Positions 13,262-26,012 of a stretch of DNA of 64,000 nt are shown here, in pieces (position 1 is the stretch's first letter; the number at the start of each line of letters is the position of its first letter). This stretch comes from Tenrec ecaudatus. Lineage: Eukaryota; Chordata; Mammalia; Afrosoricida; Tenrecidae. A program made the translations under genes and the position numbers. The notes beneath the pieces were generated by a model. That model searched no databases. It was given only the letters and a program-made list of their open reading frames with translations, and was not told the origin of the DNA. The DNA lies in assembly GCF_050624435.1 (NCBI RefSeq), contig NC_134534.1:64937501-65001500 (forward strand), written 5' to 3'.

Positions 13262-14240
13262 CAGAATTAACAAAAGTTGAAATAAGATCGAACATGATAG
13301 TGGGATAAGAGGAAAGTAAAAAATAGAGGAAAGAACTAGGAAGCAAAAGACATTCATAGAGGTCTAAATATAGGCATGTGCATACGTAAATAGGGAAATG
13401 GATCTATGCACATATATTTGTATGTTAAGTATTAAGGTAGCAGACAGACATTGGGCCTCTGTTCAAGTACTCTCTCAATGCAAGAGCCCTTTGTTCTAGT
13501 AACCCAGCATTCTGTGATGCTCACCTTCCTAACAGGATCACAGAAGACAAAAAATGGGTGCATAAGCAACTGTAAAGAAAACTGATGGTGCATGGCTATC
13601 AAAAGATATAGCATCTGGAGTCTTAAAGGCTTGAAGATAAACGCTGGTGACCATCTAGCTGAGAAGCAACAAAGCCCACTTGGAAGAAACACACCAGCCT
13701 GTATGGTCTTGAGGTATCCATGTGATCAGGTATCTGGCATCAAAGACCCAGAATAAAAAAATCATATCGATGTGAATGAAGGGTAGGGCAGGGTGGAGAC
13801 CCAAAGTCCATTTGTAGACAATTGGACATCCCTTCACAAAGGGCTCGGAAAGAAGAGCCAGTGAGGGTGCAGTATAGCACCGATGAAACACAACTTTCCT
13901 CTAGTTCTTTAATGCTTCCTCTCCTTCACTATCATGACCCCAGTACTATCTTACAAATCCAGCTAGACCAGAGCATGTACACTGGTGCAGATAAAAGCTG
14001 GAAACGGAATTCAGGACAGATAAAACCCTCAGGACCGATAAGAGTAGCAACACTGAGAGGGGAAGGTGACAGTAAAGGGAAAACTGATCACAATGATTGA
14101 CATATAACCTCCTCCCAAGGGGGACAGACAACAGAAAAGTGGGTGAAGGGAGACAGTGGTCAGTGTAAAACATGAAAAAAAATTATGAATTATCAAGGAT
14201 TTGGGAAGGAGGGGGTAAATGAGCTCAAGTAGAAAGAAAA
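13262..14240 (+). mobile_element. L1 3'UTR, downstream piece, lacks its 3' end
   Basis: Continues the interrupted copy: gaacatgatagtgggataagagg, the segment with aaaagatatagcatctggagtcttaaaggc, then agacagtggtcagtg and tatgaattatcaagg. It fades out after gagctcaagtagaaag, so the last ~130 bp and the A-tail found in other copies are missing or too decayed to see. Confidence 0.75.
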
Positions 14241-15261
14241 ACAACAGGTGTTGAGCGTGGACCATAGCCATCAGATGAACAGATCATAACAGGAACATGC
14301 CATCCAAAAGCAATTGGGCTGAAAAATCAGTGCTTTCCTGATGGGACAATGGCTGTATCAATGTGGAGTCAGTACTCTGCAAAGATAGGATCATCTCCCT
14401 GAATGCTTTAATGCACTGAATCAAAATCTCAGCTGGGGCTTTGTCCTTTAGGAAAGATATGTAGTTCCTAGAATCAAGGCTCCCAATCCAACAGTTATAT
14501 CTTACATCGAGTGTATATATCAAGAATCCCATTGGACACCAAGCTATACTTACTGTGTTAGCATTTTTCATTCCTTGTGTTGTTTGAAAACAGGCCAGCA
14601 AGGCCATCTTGGCTGGGTAGTTGACTTAATTTCCAGTTTAGGAGTCAGAATAGACCTACTCAAGGTAATCTTCAATGGTTATAGACTATAAGAATACATT
14701 CTGCTTTTTGGGTGGGCGTGCGCACAAACGAAGCTTTTGGAGGAGTGGGGTCGGGAGGACGGAAAAAAAAAATTCTAATTTTGCTGGAACACATCCTTTC
14801 CCTCCTCCCTTCAAGAAGTAATGTCAACTCTTTTTGATCTTTAATTTGATAAGATTCTCTAGAGGAGAAAAGCCAGTGAAGTATATGAAAATATAGACAT
14901 AGACCTAAGGAATTGACCATTGTAGGAGCTGAAAGGTACCAAATCTTAACATCAGATGGCAGCCTTACCTTCCAAGAACCAGAGATCCAGTGACGAAGAG
15001 TGAAGGATGGAGTGAGAGTGAGCCTTGCAGGAAGATCCATTTACATACTGAATGCAGGGTACAGCGCCAAGGAAACATTCAACATATTGATCAATAACAT
15101 GGAGGACATGACATTACAGAAAAAGTCCAGTGTGTGCCAAACCCCTGAGAATCATAGCCTAGTCAAGTTGACAAGAAGATGACATCCCACCCCTGGTTGA
15201 CTTGGCAGTTACACACATCTTACACTATACAGATGTCTGTATAAAGACATACTATACCTGG
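14241..15261. other. No gene recognised; probably old repeat
   Basis: No coding signal. Open frames of 60-122 codons overlap on both strands. Proximity to the old L1 tail at 15,262 suggests part of an older L1 3'UTR, which I cannot confirm. Confidence 0.3.
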
Positions 15262-15420
15262 AAGGGGGGAGAGCCCTAGAACTGATTGTGATTATGTATA
15301 TACAATTCATTTTAAAAGCAATTTAGCGATAGGAGTGTATGCTATGCTAGTACTATTATCAAGAAAACTGCAAAAAAAGAAACCAAACGATCAATGGTTA
15401 CTGTGGATGAAGAGGAAAGT
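15262..15420 (+). mobile_element. Older L1 3' end segment
   Basis: The run gagccctagaactgattgtgattatgtat... through gaaaccaaacgatcaatggttactgtgg matches the segment at 17,640-17,790. Both resemble the reverse complement of 56,745-56,830 (ttccatagttaagtcactttt). Shared paralogy plus an A-rich end suggests an older L1 3'UTR family than the young one. Confidence 0.5.
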
Positions 15421-16070
15421 TCTTGCTTTGGGGGCTTTGAGTTTATTTCAAGGGTGGTAGAATAATTTGAAAAAGGATATCACTAATGGTTATACAACAT
15501 GTGTATAATCAATGGCACTGAATTCCACAAGTAAAAGTGGAATTGGAGACTTTAGGTGTGTATATTTTTGCCACAATTAGGGGAAAAGTACATGAATAAT
15601 GAGTGCAAGGAAGAAAATGTTCTAGAATTGAGTATGGTAACAATTGGTAATAATATTGAGATTATTGAATTGTCTAACGTGAATGAAGTGCTAATAAAAC
15701 AAATACATACTGTACCTAATGTGATAAAACTAACATGTATTCTCTGCAAAAATACACTAGCTTCCTTTACATCTTGTGTTTAATAAAATGTAGTGAGATA
15801 GGGGAAGGAAGAAAACAGATAGGCTTACACACACAAAACAAGAAAGAATCATGAACAGTCTTCATTTCTGCACTTGGTCACCTGGTTGTAGCTGGAAGTT
15901 GGAACTGCCTTACTCCCCTACTCATTAATTCCTAATTCCCTTTGACCTCGATTATGGTTCTCAAACCTTCATTCCCAAAGTTAGGGCCATTAATAGTCCT
16001 ATGTGACGACTGTAAGTTTTCTAATGACTTTCATCACAGAAAGGGACATCCTGTATTCAAGACTGTGATA
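15421..16070. other. No gene recognised
   Basis: AT-rich, without identifiable genes. An AATAAA near 15,782 is probably fortuitous. Confidence 0.35.
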
Positions 16071-16609
16071 GGTAGGTTTGTTGCACCAACATAGCCAATG
16101 AACATGTGTGAAATTAGTTGAAGGGTGGAGAGAGAAATGGATCAGCGAATGTTGCCTCTTTCTCTCTTGCTCTTTGATCGTGGGATGAGTGTGCAGCTGC
16201 CTTGCTAGTTCTGTACCTCCATTTGCAAGCTACACTATCTGTGGGACACCTACCCATGGACTGTGTCGCTGTAACTTGTGGTTCCTTCAAGACCTACTTT
16301 GCCACGCTACTGGAAGGAACATCTCGAACTGGGGACTGTTGGACCCTGTCATCTGGCGGACTGTTGGTGACCTGCTTGCTGTTTGCTGCCTGTGGTCGGA
16401 TAGCCTGAACTGCTCCACGGAGGACTACCCCTCGGTCTTCAAGACTTGAAATGACTGCTGGTGTACTAGCTGTCTCACAGAAGTGAGTTGCACTAAACCA
16501 TTTATACTGCTTTATAGATTAACTTTATTTATGTCATCTAGCTATATAAATATATACAAAATTATTAGTGTCCTGGTTTTGTTTCTTTAGAGAACCCTGC
16601 CTAAACACA
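16071..16609 (+). repeat. Repeat family A copy 2
   Basis: Starts ggtaggtttgttgcaccaacatagcc, contains gaacatgtgtgaaattagttgaagg and gagagagaaatggatcagcg, and ends gttttgtttctttagagaaccctgcctaaacaca. It is colinear with copy 1 across its whole length. Confidence 0.65.
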
Positions 16610-17639
16610 TATTCTTTACCTCCACTATTTAATAACAACACTTTCCTTAGTAATCAATGATCAGTCATACCAACTTTGGTGAAGTGCAAGTTTTTAATTG
16701 GCTTTTCTAACCATTTCTCTGTAACTCCCACCAAATGACTAGGTGGGGCCATGCAAATAAAGAGTAGAGGATGGTAACTTGAGAACTGGTCAGTTTTGCT
16801 ATTCCTGTGGCTATGAGAGCCATCTCAGAAGCAAGAAGTGGGAATCCCAGGACCAGGAAGAAAAAACAGTTATCAGTAGAGCACATGGGAGATCCCTGTA
16901 TGAAGTGATGGAGGCAACAGAGTCTATGGCCCAGAGACCAGGAGACAGAGTAAAAGAGCCACACCAAGACAGAGCAAAGGAACAGCACTGAGATGGTGAG
17001 GCAGAGTGGCACTTGGGCTTCCTGGCCCATGGAGACAGAGGCCAAGGGACCACATGAGTGAGAGGTTGAGGACCAGAGAGACTTGGTTGCTGTGGACCAG
17101 TGAATATCTCCTAAATGTATTCTGATCCTGCCTTCTGGTACCATGTTAACTTCCCTTATCAATTCCCACAATTGTGAATATTGTCTGTGGGTTATGTACG
17201 GCCATTGCAATGGATTGTGGAACCCACCAGAGAAGTAGAGTACCATGGAAGGAGGAATGGTTGGTGTCAGAATAGGGTAAAAGAGGGTAGAGAATGAAGT
17301 GATCTCTGCCTTGGTGCAATTGCCTTTGTGCTGGTGTGTGGCTATTTAGCCTGAGGGGGTCAGATGTGGCTCCATGTCTTTTTCCTCAGTGGCTTCCGAA
17401 GTGAGATTCATTGCAATGGCCCCAGACTCATAGAAACAAGGGATTTTGTATGAGAAGAAGAAAGCAATATGAGAAAATGAAAGTTTTGATTGTTAGATGG
17501 TTTCTTTGGTTGGTCTTACCTGTAATGACTAAAAAGAATGTAAGGGATGTTAAACCACAATTTGGGAATTGCTTGGAGCAAAAAGAAGGCTGGCTAAACT
17601 AAGTGATAGAATACTAAGGCCTGAGGGGATGTCAGTGGG
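16610..17639. other. No gene recognised; probably old L1 3'UTR
   Basis: A 179-codon open frame lies on the minus strand at 16,707-17,246, but it has no motif and probably runs through noncoding repeat sequence. The following block (17,640-17,790) matches an older L1 3' end, so this stretch may be the rest of that 3'UTR. Confidence 0.35.
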
Positions 17640-17790
17640 GAGGGAGCTTTAGAGCTAATTGTGATAATGTATCAACAACTCTTTAGAAGTGATTTAACTA
17701 TGGAAGTGTACAGAATATGTGGAAGTGTATATGTGAATATTATATCAAAACTACTAAAAAGAAAAGAAACCAAACTTCACCTATAGTTAC
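17640..17790 (+). mobile_element. Older L1 3' end segment
   Basis: Contains gtgatttaactatggaagtgta and ends in an A-rich run (aaaaagaaaagaaacc). Similar to 15,262-15,420 and, reversed, to 56,745-56,830. Confidence 0.5.
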
Positions 17791-17804
17791 CATGGGTGAA
17801 GAAG

Positions 17805-18895
17805 AAATTATTTTTGCTATGCAAAGTCATTAGATGGTGTGGCCCACAACATACTACGGATAGCTTTGAGAGAAGAATGGGAATTCCAGAACACATCATT
17901 GTGCTCATGTGGGTCTTGTACATGGATGAAGAGACAGTTGTGTCATCAGAACAAGGGAATACTGCATGGTTTAAAGTCAGGCAAGTGTAGGTGAGGGTTG
18001 TATCCTGTCCCCATACTTATTCAACCTGTATGCTAAGCAAATCAGAGAACCTGGATTCTGTAAAGAAGAATGTGTAGCATTAGTATTCAAGGAAGGCTTA
18101 TTAGCAATATGCAGATGACACAACACATACTGAAAGTGAGTAGGAATTGAAGTACTTGCTGATGAGGATGAAGGATTGTATCTTCATTGTGGATTACAAC
18201 TCAATGTAAGGAAGGCCAAAATTTTCACAACTGAACTAATAGATAACATCATGATAAAAGGGAAAAAGGTTGAATTTGCCATGGATTTTTGTCTTGCTTG
18301 GATCCACAATCAATGCTTATGGAAACAGCACAAGAGATCAAAAGATGTATTATATTAGGTAAATCTGCACAAGATCTCTTTAGAGGTTTGAAAAGCAAGG
18401 ATGTCACTTTGAGGACTAAGTGCACCTGACCCAAGCCATGATACTTTCCATTGCCTCATGTGCACATGAAAGTTGGACAATGAATAAGGAAGGGGGGGGT
18501 GGAGAATCGGTGCATTTGAAAAGTGGTGCTGGAGAACAGTCAAAAGTACCAGGGACTGCTAGAAAGGCAAGCTGATCTCTGTTGGAAGAAGTATGACTAG
18601 GGTGCTTCTTAGAGGCAAAGATGGCAAGACTTCACCTTTCATACTTTGGACAACGTATCAGGAGACTAGTCCCTGCAGAAGGACATCATGCTTGGTAAAG
18701 TGGAAGGCCAGTGAAAAGGGGGAAGGCCTTCAATGACATGGATTGACACAGTGGCTGCATCCATGGGCTCAGGCAAAGGAACAATTGTGAGGAGGGCACA
18801 GGAACGGGTAGTGTTTTGTTCTGTTGTGCAGAGGGTTGCTATGGGTTGGAGCCCACTAGGTAAGCACCTAGCAACCGTTTAAGAGTCTTAGATGG
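17805..18895 (+). mobile_element. RTE (BovB-like) LINE, 3' part, sense
   Basis: Encodes, with frameshifts, the reverse transcriptase and C-terminal part of an RTE ORF2. The intact YADD box is at 18,108-18,119 (tatgcagatgac), upstream matter reads RMGIPEHIIVLMW, and the downstream part has the usual VKDFC-like strand and the MARLHLSYFG-type segment near 18,620. It ends with a tail similar to the SINE tails (ttgctatgggttggagccc). It starts inside ORF2, so it is 5'-truncated and dead. Confidence 0.85.
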
Positions 18896-19764
18896 AAAAG
18901 CTGAGCTCTACCTATAGCCCATAGTGTCACCACATTTGCATTAGAAAAGACAGGCAGCCTCACCTGGAACTTTACATATTGATCTGAAGCCTGAGGATCT
19001 CAAAATGGTAGTATTGTGTCTACTGGGAGGAACTCTTCTCCCTTTGGAAATAAGATCTCTTCACAAGTAGAAAATAGCATAGAAGGGACAACAAACAAAC
19101 GTTTTACAAGTGGGTCCCTAAGGTTAATAGTGGGTGGTACTACTCTCACTACCCTCCTTGATATATTAAAGAGGTATTGTGGAGGAGATTTACCCAGTAG
19201 ATGTATCCTCTTGACTGAAGGAATCCTGGCTATGGAAGAAGCAACACCATATATTGGGAGCTCATTGATAACAAATAGAGCCCTCAGAAGAACATTGCTT
19301 GGACCCTACAAGATATTTCCATCTAGCTGGTGCTGAAATAGAAAATTTAATAGACCATTCCAAATCATAAAATAGACCAGGCTTACTGGTAAGATAGAGA
19401 CAGGTAAGATCCCTGAGACAATGACCTTTACCTTTCAGATGTGGAACTGAATTTCCCTCTGTGGTAGAATAACCGACAATTTACGAGGAAAAAGGTAGCC
19501 TTCACCCCACAACAATGTTGAGAGATTAGGAATGAAGGAGGGATGGAAACAGGCCTAATGCAGGAAGAAGGCAAGAAAAAGGATGGGACATTGAGAGAGT
19601 TGGAATGGATGAGTTTAAATAAAATGGATAGTAAATGTAAAATAGTATCCGCTTAGTAAACCTAATTCACAATAAAAAGTTTTTAAGCTATACACCATCC
19701 TATCCTGTTGAGCCAGCTGCGTCAGAATGAGGGAAAATACATGTGAATTGTGTGTGTGTGTGGG
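18896..19764. other. No gene recognised
   Basis: No repeat or gene assigned. A GT-rich simple repeat lies at 19,747-19,770 (tgtgtgtgtgtgggggggg), at the border with the next RTE. Confidence 0.35.
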
Positions 19765-21425
19765 GGGGGTGTTAGGTGCTATCGCTCTGGCTCCAGCTGA
19801 TAGCCCCACTATGCACAAAAGACTGAAACACCTCCCAGCCCTGCGCCCTGCACCAGCTTCACAATGGTTCACAAGTGTGTCTTTTTGCAGGCACTGGGTC
19901 GGTCCATCTTGTTGAGGGCCTGCTTCTTTTCACTGCTTCTCTATGTTAACAATCATGATGTCCTTCTCCAGGGACTGATCTTCCTGACAACATGTCCAAA
20001 GTATGCGTGACAAATTCTCATCATCCATGCCTCTAAGTAGCAATATGGACTACTTCTTCCAAGACAGATTCGTTTATTCTTTTGGTTGTCCATGGTACTT
20101 TGATGTTCACCAAGACCATAATTCGAACACATCCATTCTTCATATCCAACTTTCACATGCATATGAGGCATTTGAAAATACCATGGCTTGGTTCTGGCAC
20201 ATTTTAGTCCTCAAAGTAACAACCTTGCTTTTCAACACATTGAAGTGGTATTGTATAGCACATTTACCCAGTGCAATGTGTCCTTCGATCTCTTGACTGT
20301 TGCTTCCATGACCATTCATTGTAGATCTAAGCAGAGTCCATGACAGTTTCACCTTTTTCTCCATTTGCCATGATGTTACCTATTGTTCCAGAAGTGAGGA
20401 TTTTGGTCTTCCTTATGAGTGTAATTCATACAGAAAAATGCAATCCTTGCTCTTCATCAGCTAGTGCCTCAAGCTCTCTCTCTCAGCAGACAAGGCTGTA
20501 TCATCTGCATATCTCATGTTAATCAGCCTTCTTCCAATCCTAATACCCCAGTCTTCATACAAGCTAACTTCTGTGGTTCTTTGCTCAGCATATAGGTTGA
20601 ATGAGTAGTGAGAGGATACAGCCATCACTCACACCTTTCCTGTTTTTAAACCATGAAACATTCCCTTGTTCTTTTGGCATACCTGCCTCTTAACCCATAT
20701 ACAAGTTCCACATAAGCACAGTAAAATGTTCTGGAATTCCCATTCTTCTCCAGGCTATCCATAGTTTGTTGTGGTCCACACAGTTGCATGCCTTTGCACA
20801 GTCAATAAAACACAAGTAAACCTTTTTCTCGTGTCCCCTGCTTTGAGCCAAGACCCATCTGACATCAGCAATGATATCACCTTGTTCCAAGTCCTCTTCT
20901 GAATCTAGCCTGAACCTCTGGCAGCTTTCTCTCAATACACTGCTGCACTTGTTGAAGCATCTTTTGCAGACTTTTAGTTGCATGTGTTACCAATAATACT
21001 GTTCTATAATTTGAGTATTTTGTTGGGTCACCTTTCTTTGGAAAGGGTACAAATATGGATCTCTTCCAGTCAGTTGGCCAAGTTGCTTCTTCCAAATTTC
21101 TTAGCATAGGGAAGTGAGTGCTTCCAGTGCTTCTTCAGCTTGCTGAAACATTTCAATTAGTGTCCATCAGTTGCTGGCGCTCTGTTTTGGCTAGTGCATG
21201 CAGTGGTGCTCGAGCTTCTTCCTTCAACTGCATTGCTTCTTGCTCGTGTTACTGCCTCTAACGGTGGAATGTTGACTAGTTCTTTTGGGTACAGTGACTG
21301 TGTGTGTTCTTTCTATCTTTTGATACTTTCTGGATCAATCAATATTTTGCCCACAGAATCTTTCAAGATTGAAACTTGATGCTTGAGTTTTCTCTTGAGT
21401 TCCTTCAGATTAAGATATGTTGGGT
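19765..21425 (-). mobile_element. RTE LINE, 3' half, antisense (part 1 of a split copy)
   Basis: The minus strand carries RTE ORF2 reverse transcriptase in broken frames. The YADD box complement is at 20,500-20,511. The segments RRMGIPEHFTVLMWNLYMG and FVPFPKKGDPTKYSNYRT occur near 20,700 and 21,040. The 3' terminus is on the left. The copy is split by an L1 at 21,426 and continues at 22,217, 24,057, 25,897 and 26,153, adding to about 3.0 kb, close to the full length of BovB-type elements. Confidence 0.88.
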
Positions 21426-22202
21426 TAAACAAGCGGCCATCTAGCTCAGAAGCAACAAAGCCCACATGGAAGAAGCACACCCGCCTGTGTGATCACGAGG
21501 TGTCGAAGGGATCAGGTATAAGGCATCAGAAAAAAAAATCTTATCATAGTGAATGAGGGGGGAAGTGCAGAGTGGAGACCCAAAGCCCATTTGTCAGCCA
21601 ATGGAGATCCCCTCGCAGAGGGGTCTAGGGGAGGAGATGAGTCAGTCAGGGTGCAATGTAGCACCGATGAAGAATACAGCTTTCCTCCAGATCCTAAATG
21701 CTTCCTCCCCCCCAACTACCATGGTCTGAATTCTACCTTGCAAGTCTGGATAGAGCAGAGGTTGTACATTGGTGCATATAGGAGCTGGAGGCACAGGGAA
21801 TCCAGGGTTGATGATACCTTCAGGACCAGGGGTGTGAGGGGCGATACTGAGAGGGTAGAGGGTGAGTAGGTTGGAAAGAGGGAACCAATTACAAGGATCT
21901 ACATGTGACCTCCTTCCTGGGGGACAACAGAAAAGGGGGTAAAGGGAGACGCCGGACAGGGAAAGATATGACAAAGTGATAATTTATAAATTATCAAGGG
22001 CTCATGAGGGAGAGGGGAGCGGGGAGGGAGGCGAAAAAAAAAGAGGACTTGATGCAAAGGGCTTAAGTGGAGAGCAAATGCTTTGAAAGTGATGAGGGCA
22101 AAGAATGTACAGATGTGCTTTATACAATTGATGTATGTATGGATTGTGATAAGAGTTGTATGAGTCCATAATAAAATGCTTAAAAATAATAATTTTTAAA
22201 AA
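21426..22202 (+). mobile_element. 5'-truncated L1 inserted in the RTE
   Basis: The 3'UTR of the young L1 type, from aaacaagcggccatctagctc to the signal and A-tail (ataataaaatgcttaaaaataa). A 14-bp target-site duplication, aagatatgttgggt, flanks it at 21,412-21,425 and 22,203-22,216. It is noncoding. Confidence 0.93.
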
Positions 22203-22216
22203 AAGATATGTTGGGT

Positions 22217-22502
22217 ATGTTCTGAATTTTCTAACTCTAGGTCTTTTCACATTTCATTACAATATTTGGCTTTATCTTCTTGAGCTTCCACCTCATATTT
22301 TTCTTCATCTTTTTTACTTTATTTTTCTTCCATTTTCATTAGTTACTCTACAATTAGGGCCACGCTTCAGAGTCTCTTCTGATATCCACACCCCCAACCG
22401 TTTTATTGGCACCTTATTTGCATGTCATACATCATATCAATAATTTAATCCTGACATTCACTTAAATCTTTTCTTTCTTTCCTGTGTTTAAATGAACTTT
22501 TG
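22217..22502 (-). mobile_element. RTE LINE, antisense (part 2 of split copy)
   Basis: Continues the antisense RTE after the L1: atgttctgaattttctaactctagg through tttttactttatttttcttcc, matching the same element at 62,340-62,490. It ends at the target-site duplication of the VBP1 retrocopy. Confidence 0.8.
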
Positions 22503-24042
22503 GCTCACTTCACCAAGATGGCGGCTGCTAAGGATGGTTGTACCACTGAAGAAAAATGGCCACAGGGAGCGGGCGGCGGCTCCACCTGGGAATGAATTCC
22601 TGAGGCGGTGTTTGTGGAAGATGTAGAACCTTTCATGAAACATCTGGGAATGAGATTGCAGATACAGTACTAAAGAAGTTGGATGAATAATACCAAACAT
22701 ATAAATTTATGCAACCCAATCTTGTTCAAAAGAAAAAGAGACTAAAAGGACAGATTACAGAAATTAAGCAGACTTTTGAAATTCTCAAATACATGTGGAA
22801 GAAAACAAGTCCACCAATTCACTGGAGACCAGATTCTTATTGGCAGACAACCTGCACTGCAAAGCTTCTGTCCCTCCTCCTGATAGTGTGTCTGCGGCCG
22901 GCAGCTAAGGTAGGGCTGGGATATGATGTAGCTGAAGCTCAGGCACTGTTGAAAAGAATTTAGCAACTGCCACAAAGAATCTTGATTCTCTCAAGGAAGA
23001 CTTGACTTTCTTCAGACCAATTTACTACCACAGAAGTCAATATGGTAAGGGCTTATAATTGGGATGTAAAGAGAAGAAACAAAGATGATTCTCCCAAAAA
23101 GAAAGCATAAAGCTGGCAGTTGGAAATGTGTTTCAGTTTACCAAGCATACATTATTTTAAATACCCCAAAATTTATTCTTAAAGATTGACATAACTTGGA
23201 ATAATTTTTAGCAGCAAGAATGAGGATTACAACTTTTAAAAATGGCAAATGGCACTTTTAAGATTCATAAAATTAGTTTCTAATATTTTATGAAAATATT
23301 AGTATGTTGTTTTCTTTTTCATATTTCCCAATAAAATAAATACTGCCTTCATTGGATTTGCCTGTCATACAAAAACTGAGTTGGAATGACCCGAGACTGA
23401 AATTTAGGCACTAGCACGGTTTGCTCTTTCCTTATGTGGTGAAGCCAATTTTGAGATAGGAAAGATCGTTTGACTACTCAGGCTTGATTTTCTTCAGTGC
23501 ATGTAAAATTGTATGATAGTGTGACCATGGATTTGCCTTGTGTAAATAAGGTCCATGGATTACTCTTTAATTCTCATAAAACTTTGAACTTTACAGGAAA
23601 TAGTAATTTGCCTTTCTAAATAGGAAGAGGGCTACGGAGACCACACATTTTCTTATCCCAAGTAGTGCACGGTGTCTTAGCGATGCCAACATAGGAGACT
23701 TCAACCAATGTGAAATAAGATAATCTGCTTAGCACTCACGGCTCAGGCCGTTTTTTATTTATTAAAGGTTCTCCAAAGCAGCTTAACAGGAATAGTAAGG
23801 TGAATGCCAATCTGCGATGGAAAGGAGATGTGAGCTTTTTATTTGTGATAAAGCTTATAGAATCAATAAGTTTCTATGTAAGTCTGTTAATGTTGTGGCC
23901 AATGCTAGATGATACACATTCTGGTAAAAATACAAATGTACTATTTTCATGTAGTAAAAATGTGTACAATGTTTTGTACTTGTATTTCATGATATTAAAA
24001 TCATAGTATTTAATGATAATAAAACAATGCAGTTTAAATAAA
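22503..24042 (+). pseudogene. VBP1P: Processed pseudogene of VBP1 (prefoldin subunit 3)
   Basis: The parent encodes prefoldin subunit 3, part of the cytosolic hexamer that hands unfolded actin and tubulin to the chaperonin. The copy has no introns. It starts at ATG 22,518 (MAAAKDGC) and, with frameshifts, continues through IPEAVFVEDVEPFMK, KKRLKGQITEIKQTFEILKYM, then NWDVKRRNKDDSPKKKA and a stop at 23,108-23,110. The first frame stops early at 22,593-22,595. A long 3'UTR follows, with AATAAA at 24,018-24,023 and an eroded A-rich tail. A 14-bp direct repeat, taaatgaacttttg (22,489-22,502 and 24,043-24,056), marks L1-type insertion into an RTE. The many stops and shifts make it nonfunctional. 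Confidence 0.93.
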
Positions 24043-24056
24043 TAAATGAACTTTTG

Positions 24057-24589
24057 CTTTCTTCATGAATAATGTTCTTGATTATTCATCCATTATTTTG
24101 TCATGAATGTTCAATGTGTCAAACCTGTTCTTGACATGCCCTCAAAATTCAGGTGGAATAAAATGAATGCCGTATTTGGCTCTTGTGGACTTATTTTAAT
24201 TTTCTTCAGCTTCAAATGGAAACCTTCATATCAGCAATTCATGGTCTGTTCCACAGTCAGATTCTAGCCTGATTTTAGCTGCTGATATTGAGCTGCTCCG
24301 TTTTATCATACACAGATGTAGTCAGTTTGATTACTTTGTATTCCATTTGGAGGAATTCACCTGTATATTCACCATTTGTCTTGTTGAAAAAAGGCATTTT
24401 CTATGAACCAGTTGTTGGTCTTGCAAAATTGTATTTAGCTTTGTTTCTATCACTAAAATAATATTTTCCAACTGTTCTTCCTCTTTGTATTCAACTTTTG
24501 CATTTAATCATCAATAATTATCAATGAATCATGATTGCATGTTTGATGAATTTCATACTGATACCTTGGTAGAAATTTTCCATTTCTTT
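24057..24589 (-). mobile_element. RTE LINE, antisense (part 3 of split copy)
   Basis: Resumes directly after the VBP1 target-site duplication (ctttcttcatgaataatgttcttgatt). This is the part upstream of the reverse transcriptase, between it and the endonuclease. It ends where an antisense L1 tail begins (cttttttaaaacataatttta). Confidence 0.75.
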
Positions 24590-25896
24590 TTTAAAACATA
24601 ATTTTATTAGGGGTTCATACAACTCATCACAATCTACATATACATCAATTGTGTAAAACACATTTGTACATTAATTGCCCTCATCATTCTCAAAACATTT
24701 GCTCTCCACTTAAGCCCCTGGCATCAGCCCCCTTCTTCCCCACTCCCCCCTCCTTCATGAACCCTTGATAATTTATAAATTGTTATTTTGTCATATCTTA
24801 CACTGTCCAACGTCTCCCTTCACCCACTTTTCTGCCATACCCCAGGGAGGAGGTCATATGTAGATCCTTGTAATCGGTTCCCCCTTTCCAACCCACCCTC
24901 CCAGTATCGCTACTCTCACCACTGGTCCTGAAGGGATCATCTGCCCTGAATTCCCTGTGCTTCAAGTTCCTATCTGTACCAGTGTACGTCCTCTGGTCTA
25001 GTCAGATTTGTAAGGTAGAATTGGGATCATGATAAGGGGGTGGGGGGCGGTGGCAAGGATACATTTAGGAACTAGAGGAAAGTTGTATGTTTCATCATTG
25101 CTACACTGCACCCTGACTGGCTCGTCTCCTCCCCACAGCCCTTCCGTAAGGGTATGTCCAATTGCCTACAGATGGGCTTTGGTTCTCCACCCCGCACTCC
25201 CCCTCATTCACAATGATACGATTTTTTGTTCTGTTGATGCCTGATACCTGAACCCTTTGAAACCTTGTGATCGCACAGGCTAGTGTGCTTCCATGTGGGC
25301 TTTATGAGCTAGATGGCTGCTTGTTTACCTTCAAGCCTTTAACACCCCAGACGCTATATCTTTTGATAGGCAGGCACCATTATCTTTCTTCACCACATTT
25401 GCCCACTTTGTCTTCAGTGATTGTGTCGGGAAGATGAGCATCATGGAATGCCAGTTTAATAGAACAAAGTATTCTTACAGTCAGGGAGTACTTGAATGGA
25501 GGCCCAATGTCCATCTGCTTTCTTAATACTAAATCTGTGCATATATGCACATTGATCTATTTCCACATTCTCATATATAAATATATTTACATATGTACAT
25601 GCCTTTATTTAGACCTCTATATATGCCCTTTACCTCCTAGCTCTTTCCTCTATTTCCTGTACTTCCTCTTGTCCCACTATTATGTTCAGCCTTCATTGGG
25701 GTTTCAGTAATTCCTCTTTGTTACATTACCCATGGTCACACCCTACCAGGCCTCCTACACTCTACTCACCACCAATTTGGATCACTTGTTGTTCCCTTGT
25801 CCCTAGATTTGTTAGCACCACTACCTTTCCTCCCACTGCCCCCTCTCCCATGTCCCCCCGGAACTGTCGGTCCCGTTGTTTTCTCCTTCAGATTGT
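24590..25896 (-). mobile_element. 5'-truncated L1, antisense, inside the RTE
   Basis: Reverse complement of the young L1 3'UTR, about 1.3 kb. It runs from the poly(T) side (taattttattaggggttcatac) through gcctttaacaccccagacgc, the atataaatatatttacatatg segment, to cccccggaactgtcggtcccg. RTE sequence resumes immediately (gaagtcttcaatttcttcatc). Confidence 0.88.
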
Positions 25897-26012
25897 TCAG
25901 AAGTCTTCAATTTCTTCATCACTAACTTTAGTAATTGGTGCCATAAATTTGAATAATAGTTGTGTTGATTGGATTTCCTTGAATGTGGACAGCATTGTAC
26001 TTCAAGATAGAT
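25897..26012 (-). mobile_element. RTE LINE, antisense (part 4 of split copy)
   Basis: A short piece, gaagtcttcaatttcttcatcactaac... to ttcaagatagattttga, lying between two L1 insertions. Its order and orientation fit the split RTE. Confidence 0.65.

Noticed and set aside
16707-17246. 179-codon minus-strand frame as a membrane protein gene
   Set aside because: Hydrophobic stretches come from C/T-rich noncoding sequence next to an old L1 end. No start context, no motif, no sign of codon constraint.
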